Below, piece after piece: positions 45,256 through 55,720 of a stretch of 64,000 nt of DNA. The number at the start of each line of letters is the position of its first letter. Position 1 is the stretch's first letter. The translations under genes were made by a program, and so were the position numbers. The stretch is from Bradysia coprophila (Eukaryota; Arthropoda; Insecta; Diptera; Sciaridae), in contig NW_023503409.1 of the NCBI RefSeq assembly GCF_014529535.1, positions 10,044,390 to 10,108,389 on the forward strand, written 5' to 3'. A model generated the notes under the pieces. That model was given only the letters and a program-made list of their open reading frames with translations. It had not been told where the DNA came from and ran no database searches.

Positions 45256-46563
45256 TTAATGACCCGCTATTGCACAAGCCGCTCCAATAACTGCAGTAAT
45301 AGCCGATGTAATTGCCCCAGCTACAGGAACAAGAGAAGAAATCGGTGAAATGATTCCAAAGGCACTTGAACATGACGCACCATTTGAATTCGAAGTGTGA
45401 GTGTCTAATGATAACTTCATTATATCAACTCTCGATTTCAAATTGGATATTAGATCATGTACCTCTTCAAATTTAAGCGTAATTTCATTTTTTAGCTTAT
45501 GAACTTTGTTTTGCAAATCCCTAATATGGTCACTGTTTTGTATGATTTGAATATCTTGATGCAATGAATGAATTTTATCTAATAAAGTCCCAAAATTCTG
45601 TTGCTTCCATTCTTTTCGTTTTTTTTCAATTTCGGTCGCCGAGTCACCGGGACTTGCTCGAAAGTTCAAGTTATTTGTCCAATATTCAAAATTGTCTTGC
45701 CATTCCGTCAACAATTTCAGATATTGTTGTTCGTAAAATTCATAAGATAACAAAACATCACTGATTATTATGAATTTTCTCTTGGTTAACGTTCCATTCT
45801 GATGATAATCGTTAGATTCATTGATTTTGAAATGTATCAGGTTCGATTTGGCCATTGACACCTCAATTACAAAACCGTACTCATAACTTATTCCATTTTT
45901 CAGATCATACGCTCTAATGATATCTAGCATGTTTTGCGTTGAAAATAAGTGTATGGTCTTCACTTGTTCATCTTTTTGATTTTTTATTACTATTGTTGCG
46001 AAGATCTCAGTGGAAGAACCACCACCAAAAGTTATATTATTTCCAAAAAAGATGATTTTTTCATTTTCGGCATCCAACCCGATTTCGCCTCTAAATTTAT
46101 GATCCGAACCCACCATTTTCATAATTGGTTTACCAAACTTGTAATAATATTGATAATAATCATCAAAATTATTAAATTCACGTAAAAACATACATCGGCC
46201 TTGTTCAGCCAGGTAATTGAAATCTCTTTGAATTTGAATAGAAAATGGTGTTACTGATGGGCCATCTATGACGCAACGTTTGTTCGTTAAATGAGAAATT
46301 CTTTCTCTTGCTAAAGGAACGATTGATGATAAGTTTACAGACCTGACTTCTCCCGATCTATATGTGACTTTTGGGATAATACCGACAAAGAGTGCCGTAT
46401 TCTCTTCATCCGAATAACGCTTTATCCGTCGAACATTATGGTTTGCAATAAGACCGTTATGAACCAATTTTTGCAAATAAGTAGTTGATGAAGGTTGGCT
46501 TGAGTTGGCTGTCGCGCTTGCTACGATCGCCAACATTCCTATGAGCAACCCAAGAAGTTTCAT
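45256..46563 (-). CDS. secreted prepro-protein with coiled coil and hydrophobic tail
   Basis: A single coding exon of 435 residues. I chose ATG 46563 because it starts a textbook signal peptide (MKLLGLLIGMLAIVASATA); upstream codons are not ATG. A short propeptide ends in a furin-like RRIKR at 45-49. Next comes a beta-rich region (about 50-285) with several N-glycosylation sites. A charged helical stretch (about 290-385) looks like coiled coil. The last 33 residues are hydrophobic and Gly/Ala-rich (ISSLVPVAGAITSAITAVIG). A 77-nt intron probably sits in the 5'UTR (46675-46599, GTGAGT..CAG). I do not recognise the family. The layout could suit an extracellular, membrane-interacting protein, but that is inference. 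It is flanked only by repeats. Confidence 0.88.
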   Translation of the reverse strand: MKLLGLLIGMLAIVASATANSSQPSSTTYLQKLVHNGLIANHNVRRIKRYSDEENTALFVGIIPKVTYRSGEVRSVNLSSIVPLARERISHLTNKRCVIDGPSVTPFSIQIQRDFNYLAEQGRCMFLREFNNFDDYYQYYYKFGKPIMKMVGSDHKFRGEIGLDAENEKIIFFGNNITFGGGSSTEIFATIVIKNQKDEQVKTIHLFSTQNMLDIIRAYDLKNGISYEYGFVIEVSMAKSNLIHFKINESNDYHQNGTLTKRKFIIISDVLLSYEFYEQQYLKLLTEWQDNFEYWTNNLNFRASPGDSATEIEKKRKEWKQQNFGTLLDKIHSLHQDIQIIQNSDHIRDLQNKVHKLKNEITLKFEEVHDLISNLKSRVDIMKLSLDTHTSNSNGASCSSAFGIISPISSLVPVAGAITSAITAVIGAACAIAGH

Positions 46564-46699
46564 AGCTTTTGGCAAGGCTTTTGGTCAACAAACTTTTACT
46601 GAAAATAATTGGACGGACTTTTAGATTTGAAAAATTCAATTATATTTAATCACCAGCTTACTCACTTGCTTGTCAGATTGATTGTTACTCGTTCGGATT

Positions 46700-47225
46700 C
46701 TGTTGAATCACTAACTGCTAATGTTTATCAAATGTGTTTTTAATATTGTTCAGGGAATAACCAGACGATTCTAAACTAGGTCCCACCTTTGGGGCGTGTC
46801 AGGTCCCTTGACTGATAACTTTTCCAAAATAATGTTGGCCATTGGTAAACTTTTTAATCAATTATATTACACTATTATAAATATCTGAATTTATTTTAAC
46901 TGATTTTTTCATCTTTACGGACAATTTCTGAATTCCAAGCAAATGACAATATTTGACCTTAAAAAATTTGTTTGAATTGTTGAGTTGAGTTCAACCATAA
47001 CGTATGATCTGAAGATCTAAAAATAGTACATTTTCTAACTTGGTGTATATTTCGAGAATAACTTCGTATGTACAATTGTATATAACGAGCGCCAGCGAGT
47101 GTATATACAATTGTACATAAGAAGTGATTCGAGAAATATACACCAAGGTAGAACAATGTTTTATCTCCTGCAAGCTGATATTGGATAATTCACACATAAC
47201 CCACCTAGGGTAAATTTACTTTCCA
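46700..47225. other. intergenic, no gene seen
   Basis: Contains a short inverted repeat at about 47036-47150 (TGGTGTATATTTCGAGAATA and complement, around CGCCAGCG). No coding sequence. Confidence 0.5.
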
Positions 47226-47244
47226 TCTACATATTTGAAAGAAA

Positions 47245-47335
47245 AAAAATCGCCGAACGGCGGAAGCGAACACGGGACCAGCAGCATATCAACCAAACAT
47301 GAAGACCACTACGCCAACAAATCACATAACGCGAT
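47245..47335 (-). mobile_element. tRNA-like SINE head, minus strand
   Basis: On the minus strand there is an A-box-like TGGCGTAGTGG and, 35 bases on, a B-box-like GTGTTCGCTTCC, then a T-run as pol III terminator. No complete cloverleaf forms. The wording is similar to the SINE at the window start but not the same family. Confidence 0.5.
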
Positions 47336-48089
47336 GTAATTGGTGTCGGTAGTGGTTCGTTAGTCACTTCTACATCGATCAAATAATCAGAGTAGTCGGA
47401 ATGATGTGATTTGAACGAAATGTTGAGGTGGATAGTATATGTGTGTGTGTGTATAATAAACAAAATATCTCGACTAGCCTTAAACTTTGTGTTAGTTTTC
47501 CAGGATCGGGGAAGCTTCCAAGAGTAATCGAACAGTTGTGATGAAATCAGATTAAATAATCTAACACACCCCCTCAATTCGATACCTTTAACCCCACAAA
47601 AATTAAATGTTGTCACTCCGCATTCGTTCAATCGTCCAATAAATCCAATAAGACCCGCGTTGTTTACTATTGTAGTAAGTAAGCAACTCGTTTCAATTAC
47701 GGCCGTCGATTCGCTCTGGCCGCAAACTTCTCGCTTGTTCGAGCTGTCTAATATTGCAATTTGATACCGCTACTCGTGTGAACTTCACACTCGTCGGAGT
47801 TGTCTAATGTTAGATTTGCTTATGTAACTTTTATTTACGCATTTCAATTGCATTTCTATTTTTTTGACGTAACTTCCGAAGCGTTGATCACACATAGCTT
47901 ATCGCCGAACTTGACCTTCCAAATGTCAAATGTATAATTTTAGGAACCTAAATTTTTCACTCTTTTCTGCCAGCCAAAAGAATAGGACATTAAATTGTCA
48001 ATTATATCAACAGAGTAAATCCTGTTTTTCTGGAATAGTTTCCAGATCCTTAGGCTCACATGACCTATCTTCCAACTAAACGAACTTAA
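47336..48089. other. intergenic, no gene seen
   Basis: Includes a (GT)n/(TGTGTG) stretch near 47440-47452. No coding signal. Confidence 0.4.
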
Positions 48090-48630
48090 GAGGGTACAAG
48101 GGTTTAGCTTCGGACAAGAACCAAAATTGCGCGAAAAATAGGGCATATTTAGGAACATAATTCTCAGAACTCAAGAGATGGAATACAGCAAAAAGGGGAT
48201 TAACGATTAATTTGAGCCTTACTTAACAGAAATTTGTTTTCGCATTTATAAAATTACTTGATTTTCACAATTATTTTTCACAATTAAAACACGTCTGCAA
48301 GGCAAAATTTTTTTCCACTTTAGGTACATTTTTTCGGCAGTACATCGGGAATAAACACATAAGTTGCTATATCAAAACCGTTCCTTATGTCGCTGACCAC
48401 GAAAATGTGTTTTCCTTTTTCTAAAATTCCTTTTTGTTTTGATGAAATTAATAAAAATCAAAAAATTTTCTACCACGGCGGCCATCTTGTTTTCACACTA
48501 TTTCTATGGTGGCCGTCCTCGATGTTCCAGATTCTTTTGTTATTGAAGACACAATGAGCGTTTCATTTGAATTAAAAGAGGTGGCGCCATAGTATTTGGT
48601 TTATGTCCACAGCTAAACCCTTGTACCCTC
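48090..48630. mobile_element. 541-bp TTAA-type MITE (piggyBac-like insertion site)
   Basis: Ends GAGGGTACAAGGGTTTAGCT and AGCTAAACCCTTGTACCCTC are flanked by TTAA on each side (48086-48089 and 48631-48634). A TTAA duplication is the hallmark of piggyBac-type insertion. The centre is not palindromic and has no ORF. Confidence 0.85.
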
Positions 48631-48632
48631 TT

Positions 48633-48798
48633 AATTCACGCCGTAAGTGCGGTCGAAATTCAAAATGGAACGTGCAGAGGTCTTTCTAACGTAGCGTCAT
48701 TTTCATTAAATGAAGCGTTGAAATGTATTTTTCGGTTCACTTTTTAATCGAATCGTTCACTTAAAATTCAAATTTTAGGCACACTTACGGCGTGAATT
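48633..48798. repeat. inverted-repeat element, 166 bp
   Basis: AATTCACGCCGTAAGTG at the left pairs with CACTTACGGCGTGAATT at the right. It directly abuts the TTAA element. Confidence 0.8.
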
Positions 48799-48891
48799 CC
48801 TTGTCGATTAAAACCAATTTCATGAAAATCGATTAAGAATTACTCAAGTTATCGTCGTGATAAAAAGAAAATTGTTATAAACAATTACGTT

Positions 48892-49045
48892 AATGTACAG
48901 TAGTGCGCTCAAAGTAAATGGATTTTCAAATATACTTTTCCGCACTAGTGAGTAAAAGTGACGTTTGGAAAAATGAAGATACCACTCCTGTACGTACATA
49001 AAATCCGAAAATCATGTTGCTAACTTGTGCCTAAACTGGAATTTT
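48892..49045. repeat. dispersed repeat, second copy of 18087-18230
   Basis: GTACAGTAGTGC.., CGCACTAGTG.GTAAAAGTG and CTAACTTGTG.CTAAA blocks occur in the same order. Confidence 0.75.
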
Positions 49046-49647
49046 GCGCATAGGATGTGTTGTCAACCTCGGCTTTCACTTTCACTTTTCACTTCTATTG
49101 CGCAAAATGACCATTAAGGCACATGTAAGCAAAATAGCTATTTTCATCATATTTCATACATTGTGTGGGTTACAAACATTTTAGGGTATTTTCTGGCGTA
49201 AGACTCTTGACTTTCATTCAAAAGGGAATAAAAAAAATCTGTTTTTTTTTAAAGATGATTCACCATTTCATAAACAAACATATACACTGATTTGGTGCCA
49301 CATTGATGGGCTATTTATATTTTGTAAAACTGTTAAAAAACATTTTTCTTATCAAAATAGCTTTGAAGCTTGAGCAAAACAGCCATGCAGAACAAAAATT
49401 CATCAATCGGCATTTGTCGAATGGATTTTTGATTTACTTTTAAGTATTAACTGATTTATGCCATTTATTTAATATTCAATGATCATGATTAGATTTTTTT
49501 ACCTGTCGTCTTGAGAAAGACGCATATGGGTTTAGAGGGTGTCTGAATAATATGTGTGAGGAAAAAATTTGGGCCAACATTTCGATAAACTCTTTATTTG
49601 TAACATTAGGACTCACCCACAATATAGTATACTGAGTATACAGCCGT

Positions 49648-49770
49648 GGTTTCACGAGGGGTAATAGCCTTGGTAATAGCAAAGCGTTTTATGACAGACC
49701 AAGCGAAGTTGTTTATGAGCAGCTTACGGGAGGTACTTTTGGAAATTTGTTGTTTTTATTATTTGCATAG
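49648..49770. repeat. repeat shared with 39674-39788
   Basis: Represents the uninterrupted form of the sequence into which the 39789-40866 element inserted; after TTTTTATTATTTGCA it continues with different sequence. Confidence 0.85.
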
Positions 49771-51447
49771 GCAAGTGATGCAACCCTCTTGGAAAATCAA
49801 CAAATTTCCAAGCAAGCACCCGCGTACTGTATTTTATTCCATATGTTTCATTCATATGATTCATATCAATGTATTACGTAGCAGCATCCAATGAATTCTA
49901 GTTTATTGCCTGCGAAAGTTGATTATCAATTATCACTAATGAATTCACGTAAAGTTAGCCGAACAGATTCTTCATGTAATGGATCATTTTCATAGGGGGC
50001 CAACTGCTATGCAACTTTTGTACGGGGCAGGTAATAAAAATGTATTCAATGCAAAACCGTTATTTTTTTGTAATAATTCGATGTTGCAAATAAGTTCTAA
50101 GAAGATGTACGACCACAATTCCGACCATGAATGTGGTGTAGCTTTCAACAGAAAATACATTTGGTAGCATGTAGCAGTTTGACCGGCTCTGAGAAACGTG
50201 AGCAGTTTATGAAAACTTCGTCATACTGCTCACTTTTCTCAGAGCTGGTCAAACGACTACAGCCAAATGTATTTTCTGGTGAAAGCTAACACATTCGCGG
50301 TCGGAATTGCGGTCGTACAATTTTGAAAAAGGATTCTGATGGAAAGATATCAAAAATGAAATATGAGGCACATTATGCTACAATTTTAGCTAAATACTGG
50401 TACATTGGAAGTCAACTTTCCATACAAAGTATTTCCATACCGACAATTTCCCTGACCTGACCTGACCTTCAACAAAACAGTCTGTGAGTGACCGTTGTTC
50501 GTTGAATGTTGGAAATTGAAAATTAAAGATGTTTTCCTGTTCTTTCTGATTTAATTTTTAAAGGAGCAAAGTTTGAAACTCAAGAGAAGAAAGAATATTT
50601 TAGATATTGGACTGAATTGACAAAGGATACACGGAAGATGAAGGTCAAGGTTCGTTTAATGAATTATGAGTTATTGGTGGTGTTGACGTGTACTTTGCAT
50701 TTTTCTTTTCTTAATTTTTTCTTTTGCTGTTTCGGTTTCCGTTTTCCAAAGAGTTCATTTAGAATTTCCCCAAACCGTAGAACGCATATGATTTCAGAAC
50801 TATCGACATTGTCGTCCCTGACGAGTCCCCCAATGTGCTGTTTCCACATAGATTTCACGGGAATTTTATGTAAGTGAACTAGTTAGTTTTGAAATCAGCG
50901 GGACGCAACGGTGTCTTTAGGTACTTTAGGAATGACGTGACTTGGACAATCGTGTAATTTTGACGTTAATTTTTGAAGAAATTTCGCAATTTCTTCGTTT
51001 TTGACCTTGACTTAAGATTTGTACCTTGTTGTCTCCTCAAGTGTTTTTTGTTTTTTGTCGTGTCCTTTAGTGTGACAATTTTGTGCTGTTTGGAGTTTAC
51101 AAGAACTCTTCGAAGTGCTCGACTGGTTACAACAGGATGCGAATTCGAGTTTCTCATTTAAGTGTTCTTGCAACCTTCGGGTGGCAAGTAAGACTGTTTT
51201 GTTGAAAGTCAACTTATAATTGAAAATAGAAATCTCCCCATTACCTTGAATAATATGACTCAAAGGGTTAATCGCTAGCCTTATTGAATTACACACCCTA
51301 AAAGGAGTTTTGAAGAGGAATTACCATATGAAAGAGGATGTGATCAGTGAAAACAGGAGAAATTGTTAAGGAAATTAGAAATTTTTGTAGTTTTTTATGA
51401 GCTTCTTCAATAATTTTGTATTTTAAAGTCAGAATAGCTCAGTTTAT
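49771..51447. other. intergenic; inverted repeat 50130-50310; weak exon-like stretch
   Basis: GTAGCTTTCAACAGAAAATA.. pairs with ..TATTTTCTGGTGAAAGCTA about 140 bases later, with inner arms around GACC.GCTCTGAGAAA.GTGAGCAG. At 50564-50650 a short frame (KFETQEKKEYFRYWTELTKD) looks protein-like and has an AG just before it, but no gene could be built around it. Confidence 0.4.
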
Positions 51448-51458
51448 TCTTTTAATTT

Positions 51459-51499
51459 GCCAAATATTTCGACTTCAAATCGAAGTCATCATCAGTGGC
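51459..51499 (-). ncRNA. candidate hammerhead ribozyme motif, left arm
   Basis: Reverse complement of the right-arm motif at 55667-55707, identical in core and stems. Confidence 0.6.
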
Positions 51500-51721
51500 T
51501 GTAACAAAATTCATCAAGAAATATCAGCGCACTGGACACAATACATCTTTTGTTTAAATGTAAAATTACCTCAAAGTCAAAAATCAAATTCTAAAGTAAA
51601 ATACATCGTCGTCACAGTATCTCCAATTCTAAAATAAATTGACAAATTCCTTTACATTAGAACTAAATAAAAATCAAATTCGGTAAATCGACAATCTTAC
51701 ATAACATCGGTGGTCAAAACG

Positions 51722-53121
51722 CAGAGTTCCCACGACTTAGAAAGGCTCCTAAAATTAGGAATTTTAGGAAATTTTAAAGGTAATTTTAGGAGAATTTTAG
51801 GAAAGTTTGAAGGTAATTGTAGAAGGAATTTCTTAAAATTTGTTAAAGGTTGTATAAGTAATTTCCGGAGGAATTTTTGCAGCCCTTAGATCTTTCTATT
51901 TCTCATACACTTCGTAAAATAATAAAAATGTTTCAGAAAATTAACATGTTCAATTAAGGATCGAGACTGGCGTAGTCCACGAAAAATTGCTATCATCCCC
52001 GAGGGGTTGTTCACTTAGCTGATTAACATGATTAACCACTTGTTAATCTAGTGATTAGTCAAGTCAAACGTCTTAAATCAGTATCTAATCATAATAAATC
52101 AACGAGGAATAGCGATTTATCAAGTGTAATCAACGAAATTTCACTGATTAGACGTGATTCAATTTTTGTGTACTCAAAGTGAGCAACCCCTCGATCATCC
52201 CTAGGATGTCACAAACTCGATTTTCTCAATTGAGCCATTTTGCCTCAATTTTAGACCAAACAAACACTCACGACACAAACATTTCTCACATGATTTTCAA
52301 AAACTTTTCTGTTCTGAATAGTCTACAATATTCCCAAGAATTTAAGCCCACTTCAGCAAGAGTTATTCCGAATTTTCAAGTTTAAGATCCACTCAATTTT
52401 TCATAGTCGGCAAACTTTGACGAATTACCAAAAATTTCTCTTTTCTTGACTTTCTCGACAAACTTTGCCTGGATTTTTTTTTTCTGTAGCGCTGGACTCT
52501 AATAATTAGTAGAATAAGACTAATGCAGTAAACAAAGATCTCAAAGAAGGTTTTTGGTAGAAGTCGAAGTAGGTTGGAGACCGAAAAATCAAAAAATTTA
52601 GCTTCTATGATTTGTCGCAAGTTGTAAATGAATTTTGAAAATTTACTCCAGTGTCGATCCTTTATCCATCGCACACCCCTAACTGACAAAAAGTTTTTTT
52701 TTTATCAAAACGTCTTTTTCCTTATGTAGTTCAATAATTGAAACTTTTATGGTTTACACTTTTTTGACGGTAGTATCGACCAGCAACTTGGCCTTTATCA
52801 GATGTTTCTTGTCGACTGGACCCTTCTTTCAAGTTTATAAGATTCACCATATTTTTGGTCGAAGTGCGACGATAGTCGCTTCTTCTAACAAACTGCGAGC
52901 ATCAAGAATGTATTTGTTTTCGCTTAATCCACGTTCAGGATCGCAGTTTGCATGACTCAAAGAAAGGACTGTTTTCAAATTCATTGTCGCGTAATTAAAA
53001 AAATTAACTGTTTTTCAGTTTATTAAAAAAAATTTGGCTCATTTTAGGAATTTTATAAGATTTTAGGAGGATTTGGTCCATTTTAGGAATTTTATGAATT
53101 TTAGGAGGAGTGGGAACTCTG
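51722..53121. mobile_element. 1.4-kb transposon inserted in the left Penelope arm
   Basis: Ends CAGAGTTCCCAC and GTGGGAACTCTG, flanked by AAAACG (51716-51721 and 53122-53127). The right Penelope arm shows the empty site. AATTTTAGGA-type subterminal repeats occur near both ends. No transposase is recognised. It carries the nested element at 52000-52193. Confidence 0.9.
52000..52193. mobile_element. 194-bp MITE nested two levels deep
   Basis: Ends CGAGGGGTTGTTCACTT and AAGTGAGCAACCCCTCG, flanked by ATCATCCC on both sides (51992-51999 and 52194-52201). The 8-bp duplication suggests hAT-like. The interior is rich in GATTA/TAATC motifs. Confidence 0.92.
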
Positions 53122-53279
53122 AAAACGAAATCTCTTCTCTTATCAAAAAGAGACCGAAAACAGTCAAACGACTATAGTTAAACGACCAAATGACAATCTA
53201 AAATCATATAAAGTCCAAGCAATTAGAAAACATCAACACAGCAACAGAAAATTACAAAATCGTCATTCAACAAAACGCA

Positions 53280-54362
53280 TCACACACCGATAATGTTGTT
53301 ATACGTTGCAGCCAACATTATAGAGTCCGTTTGTTTGTTAAGACAATTCTTCGTTCTCTTTATGGCAATCATCTCCAGCACTTCTCTTTTCTTCTTGTTA
53401 CTCTCTCGATGAACAATTTTTGCACGATTCCAAAGAGGAGTATGATTACATTCAATAGCATGTTCACATAACGCACTATGTCCTTTGTTCTTAATGCTGA
53501 TATTATATTTGTGTTGATAAATACGTTCTTTCAAATACTGTTTAGTGGTCCCGGTGTAGTTGAAACCACAAGTACATGGAATACGGTAAATCAATTCGGA
53601 TTGCAGCAGTTTCGGGGTGCTGTCTTTAAGCTTGCTAAACAAGGACATCTTCAGATTGTTGTTACTTTTGCCAACTAACAATAAGTCATCTTTGCAGACA
53701 GATTTTAGCTTTTCGAAAAGGCCTTTAACATAAGGTATAGCAACAATTGGTAATTTCTCTTTTCGATCCAATTTGTCAATAGTATGAGCAGCAAACTTAT
53801 CTCGTACAGACTTGACTAACTCTTCTATTAGTTTAACCGGATACAAATTTTCTCTTAACGTCGTTTTTAGCAAATCGAAATTCTTGTCGTGATATTCAGG
53901 CTCGGATAATTCCAAAATTTTCTTAGCAAGTAATGTAACGGTGTTTCGTTTATAACTCATTGGAAGATGCGATTTGAAGTTTAAATATCGACCGGACCAA
54001 GTAGCTTTGTGAAACCAATCAGTCTTGACGCTTCTGTCTTCTCGAATGCACATGACTTCCAAAAACGAAATTTTTCCATTATTTTCTTTCTCTACAGTGA
54101 ATTGTAGATGTTCATTATACTCGTTAAATTTTGAAACAATTTCTTCGACTTTGTCAACGGGAACCGCAGTGAGAATGTCATCGACATAACGCCAGAAAAA
54201 GGGTAATTTGAAACCCAGTTTCTCGATAACATCATCTTCCAAGATTTCGAGTACTAAATCTGCAAATACTGGACTGGCAGGCGAACCCATTGGTGAACCA
54301 GTATTTGCAGATTTAGTACTCGAAATCTTGGAAGATGATGTTATCGAGAAACTGGGTTTCAA
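53280..54362 (-). CDS. Penelope-like reverse transcriptase/GIY-YIG endonuclease, 5'-truncated (left arm)
   Basis: The frame runs through the palindrome centre, so true element sequence starts at about 54297 with PMGSPASPVFADLVLEILED, an RT block. The RT catalytic YVDD follows (FWRYVDDILTAV). The C-terminal GIY-YIG-type nuclease has IPCTCGFNYTGTTKQYLKER, with a Cys pair, YTG in place of YIG and the conserved Arg. In the family the nuclease nicks DNA and RT copies the RNA onto it. The N-terminal RT part is missing, so this copy is dead unless helped in trans. Confidence 0.93.
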   Translation of the reverse strand: MKPSFSITSSSKISSTKSANTGSPMGSPASPVFADLVLEILEDDVIEKLGFKLPFFWRYVDDILTAVPVDKVEEIVSKFNEYNEHLQFTVEKENNGKISFLEVMCIREDRSVKTDWFHKATWSGRYLNFKSHLPMSYKRNTVTLLAKKILELSEPEYHDKNFDLLKTTLRENLYPVKLIEELVKSVRDKFAAHTIDKLDRKEKLPIVAIPYVKGLFEKLKSVCKDDLLLVGKSNNNLKMSLFSKLKDSTPKLLQSELIYRIPCTCGFNYTGTTKQYLKERIYQHKYNISIKNKGHSALCEHAIECNHTPLWNRAKIVHRESNKKKREVLEMIAIKRTKNCLNKQTDSIMLAATYNNIIGV

Positions 54363-55290
54363 ATTACCCTTTTTCTGGCGTTATGTCGATGACATTCTCA
54401 CTGCGGTTCCCGTTGACAAAGTCGAAGAAATTGTTTCAAAATTTAACGAGTATAATGAACATCTACAATTCACTGTAGAGAAAGAAAATAATGGAAAAAT
54501 TTCGTTTTTGGAAGTCATGTGCATTCGAGAAGACAGAAGCGTCAAGACTGATTGGTTTCACAAAGCTACTTGGTCCGGTCGATATTTAAACTTCAAATCG
54601 CATCTTCCAATGAGTTATAAACGAAACACCGTTACATTACTTGCTAAGAAAATTTTGGAATTATCCGAGCCTGAATATCACGACAAGAATTTCGATTTGC
54701 TAAAAACGACGTTAAGAGAAAATTTGTATCCGGTTAAACTAATAGAAGAGTTAGTCAAGTCTGTACGAGATAAGTTTGCTGCTCATACTATTGACAAATT
54801 GGATCGAAAAGAGAAATTACCAATTGTTGCTATACCTTATGTTAAAGGCCTTTTCGAAAAGCTAAAATCTGTCTGCAAAGATGACTTATTGTTAGTTGGC
54901 AAAAGTAACAACAATCTGAAGGTGTCCTTGTTTAGCAAGCTTAAAGACAGCACCCCGAAACTGCTGCAATCCGAATTGATTTACCGTATTCCATGTACTT
55001 GTGGTTTCAACTACACCGGGACCACTAAACAGTATTTGAAAGAACGTATTTATCAACACAAATATAATATCAGCATTAAGAACAAAGGACATAGTGCGTT
55101 ATGTGAACATGCTATTGAATGTAATCATACTCCTCTTTGGAATCGTGCAAAAATTGTTCATCGAGAGAGTAACAAGAAGAAAAGAGAAGTGCTGGAGATG
55201 ATTGCCATAAAGAGAACGAAGAATTGTCTTAACAAACAAACGGACTCTATAATGTTGTCTGCAACGTATAACAACATTATCGGTGTGTGA
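54208..55290 (+). CDS. Penelope-like reverse transcriptase/GIY-YIG endonuclease, 5'-truncated (right arm)
   Basis: Mirror of the left-arm ORF. Here the first 37 residues read across the inverted junction and are not original. Element sequence starts at VFADLVLEILEDD, so the PMGSP block is lost. YVDD and the GIY-YIG nuclease are intact. It differs from the left arm at two visible residues (K-V-S for K-M-S near NNNLK, and MLSATY for MLAATY). Confidence 0.93.
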   Translation: MKPSFSITSSSKISSTKSANTGLAGEPIGEPVFADLVLEILEDDVIEKLGFKLPFFWRYVDDILTAVPVDKVEEIVSKFNEYNEHLQFTVEKENNGKISFLEVMCIREDRSVKTDWFHKATWSGRYLNFKSHLPMSYKRNTVTLLAKKILELSEPEYHDKNFDLLKTTLRENLYPVKLIEELVKSVRDKFAAHTIDKLDRKEKLPIVAIPYVKGLFEKLKSVCKDDLLLVGKSNNNLKVSLFSKLKDSTPKLLQSELIYRIPCTCGFNYTGTTKQYLKERIYQHKYNISIKNKGHSALCEHAIECNHTPLWNRAKIVHRESNKKKREVLEMIAIKRTKNCLNKQTDSIMLSATYNNIIGV

Positions 55291-55666
55291 TGCGTTTTGT
55301 TGAATGACGATTTTGTAATTTTCTGTTGCTGTGTTGATGTTTTCTAATTGCTTGGACTTTATATGATTTTAGATTGTCATTTGGTCGTTTAACTATAGTC
55401 GTTTGACTGTTTTCGGTCTCTTTTTGATAAGAGAAGAGATTTCGTTTTGAACACCGATGTTATGTAAGATTGTCGATTTACCGAATTTGATTTTTATTTA
55501 GTTCTAATGTAAAGGAATTTGTCAATTTATTTTAGAATTGGAGATACTGTGACGACGATGTATTTTACTTTAGAATTTGATTTTTGACTTTGAGGTAATT
55601 TTACATTTAAACAAAAGATGTATATTGTGTCCAGTGCGCTGATATTTTTTGATGAATTTTGTTACA

Positions 55667-55707
55667 GCCACTGATGATGACTTCGATTTGAAGTCGAAAT
55701 ATTTGGC
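55667..55707 (+). ncRNA. candidate hammerhead ribozyme motif, right arm
   Basis: Strand GCCA at 55667-55670 is followed by the core CTGATGA (55671-55677). Stem II is GACTTC/GAAGTC with loop GATTT (55679-55695), then core GAAA (55696-55699). UGGC at 55704-55707 pairs with GCCA as stem I. Stem III is minimal and one extra U precedes stem II. Penelope-like elements are known to carry hammerheads with very short stem III. Activity is not shown. Confidence 0.62.
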
Positions 55708-55720
55708 AAATTAAAAGAAA

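Larger units (their letters stand above)
51448..55720. mobile_element. head-to-head palindrome of two 5'-truncated Penelope-like elements
   Basis: The left arm (51448-51721 plus 53128-54272, about 1,419 bp) is the reverse complement of the right arm (54298-55720, 1,423 bp), with a 25-bp centre. Each arm carries the C-terminal part of a Penelope-type reverse transcriptase, a GIY-YIG endonuclease and the 3' tail. The left arm is split by a 1.4-kb DNA transposon. The arms differ by only a few bases and two visible residues. Confidence 0.93.

Noticed and set aside
50564..50877. Exon of an unknown gene
   Set aside because: One protein-like stretch of about 29 codons, but no partner exons, start or stop could be joined.
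54208..54310. N-terminal residues of the right-arm Penelope ORF as genuine protein
   Set aside because: They read through the inverted junction, so they translate the other arm's antisense strand.
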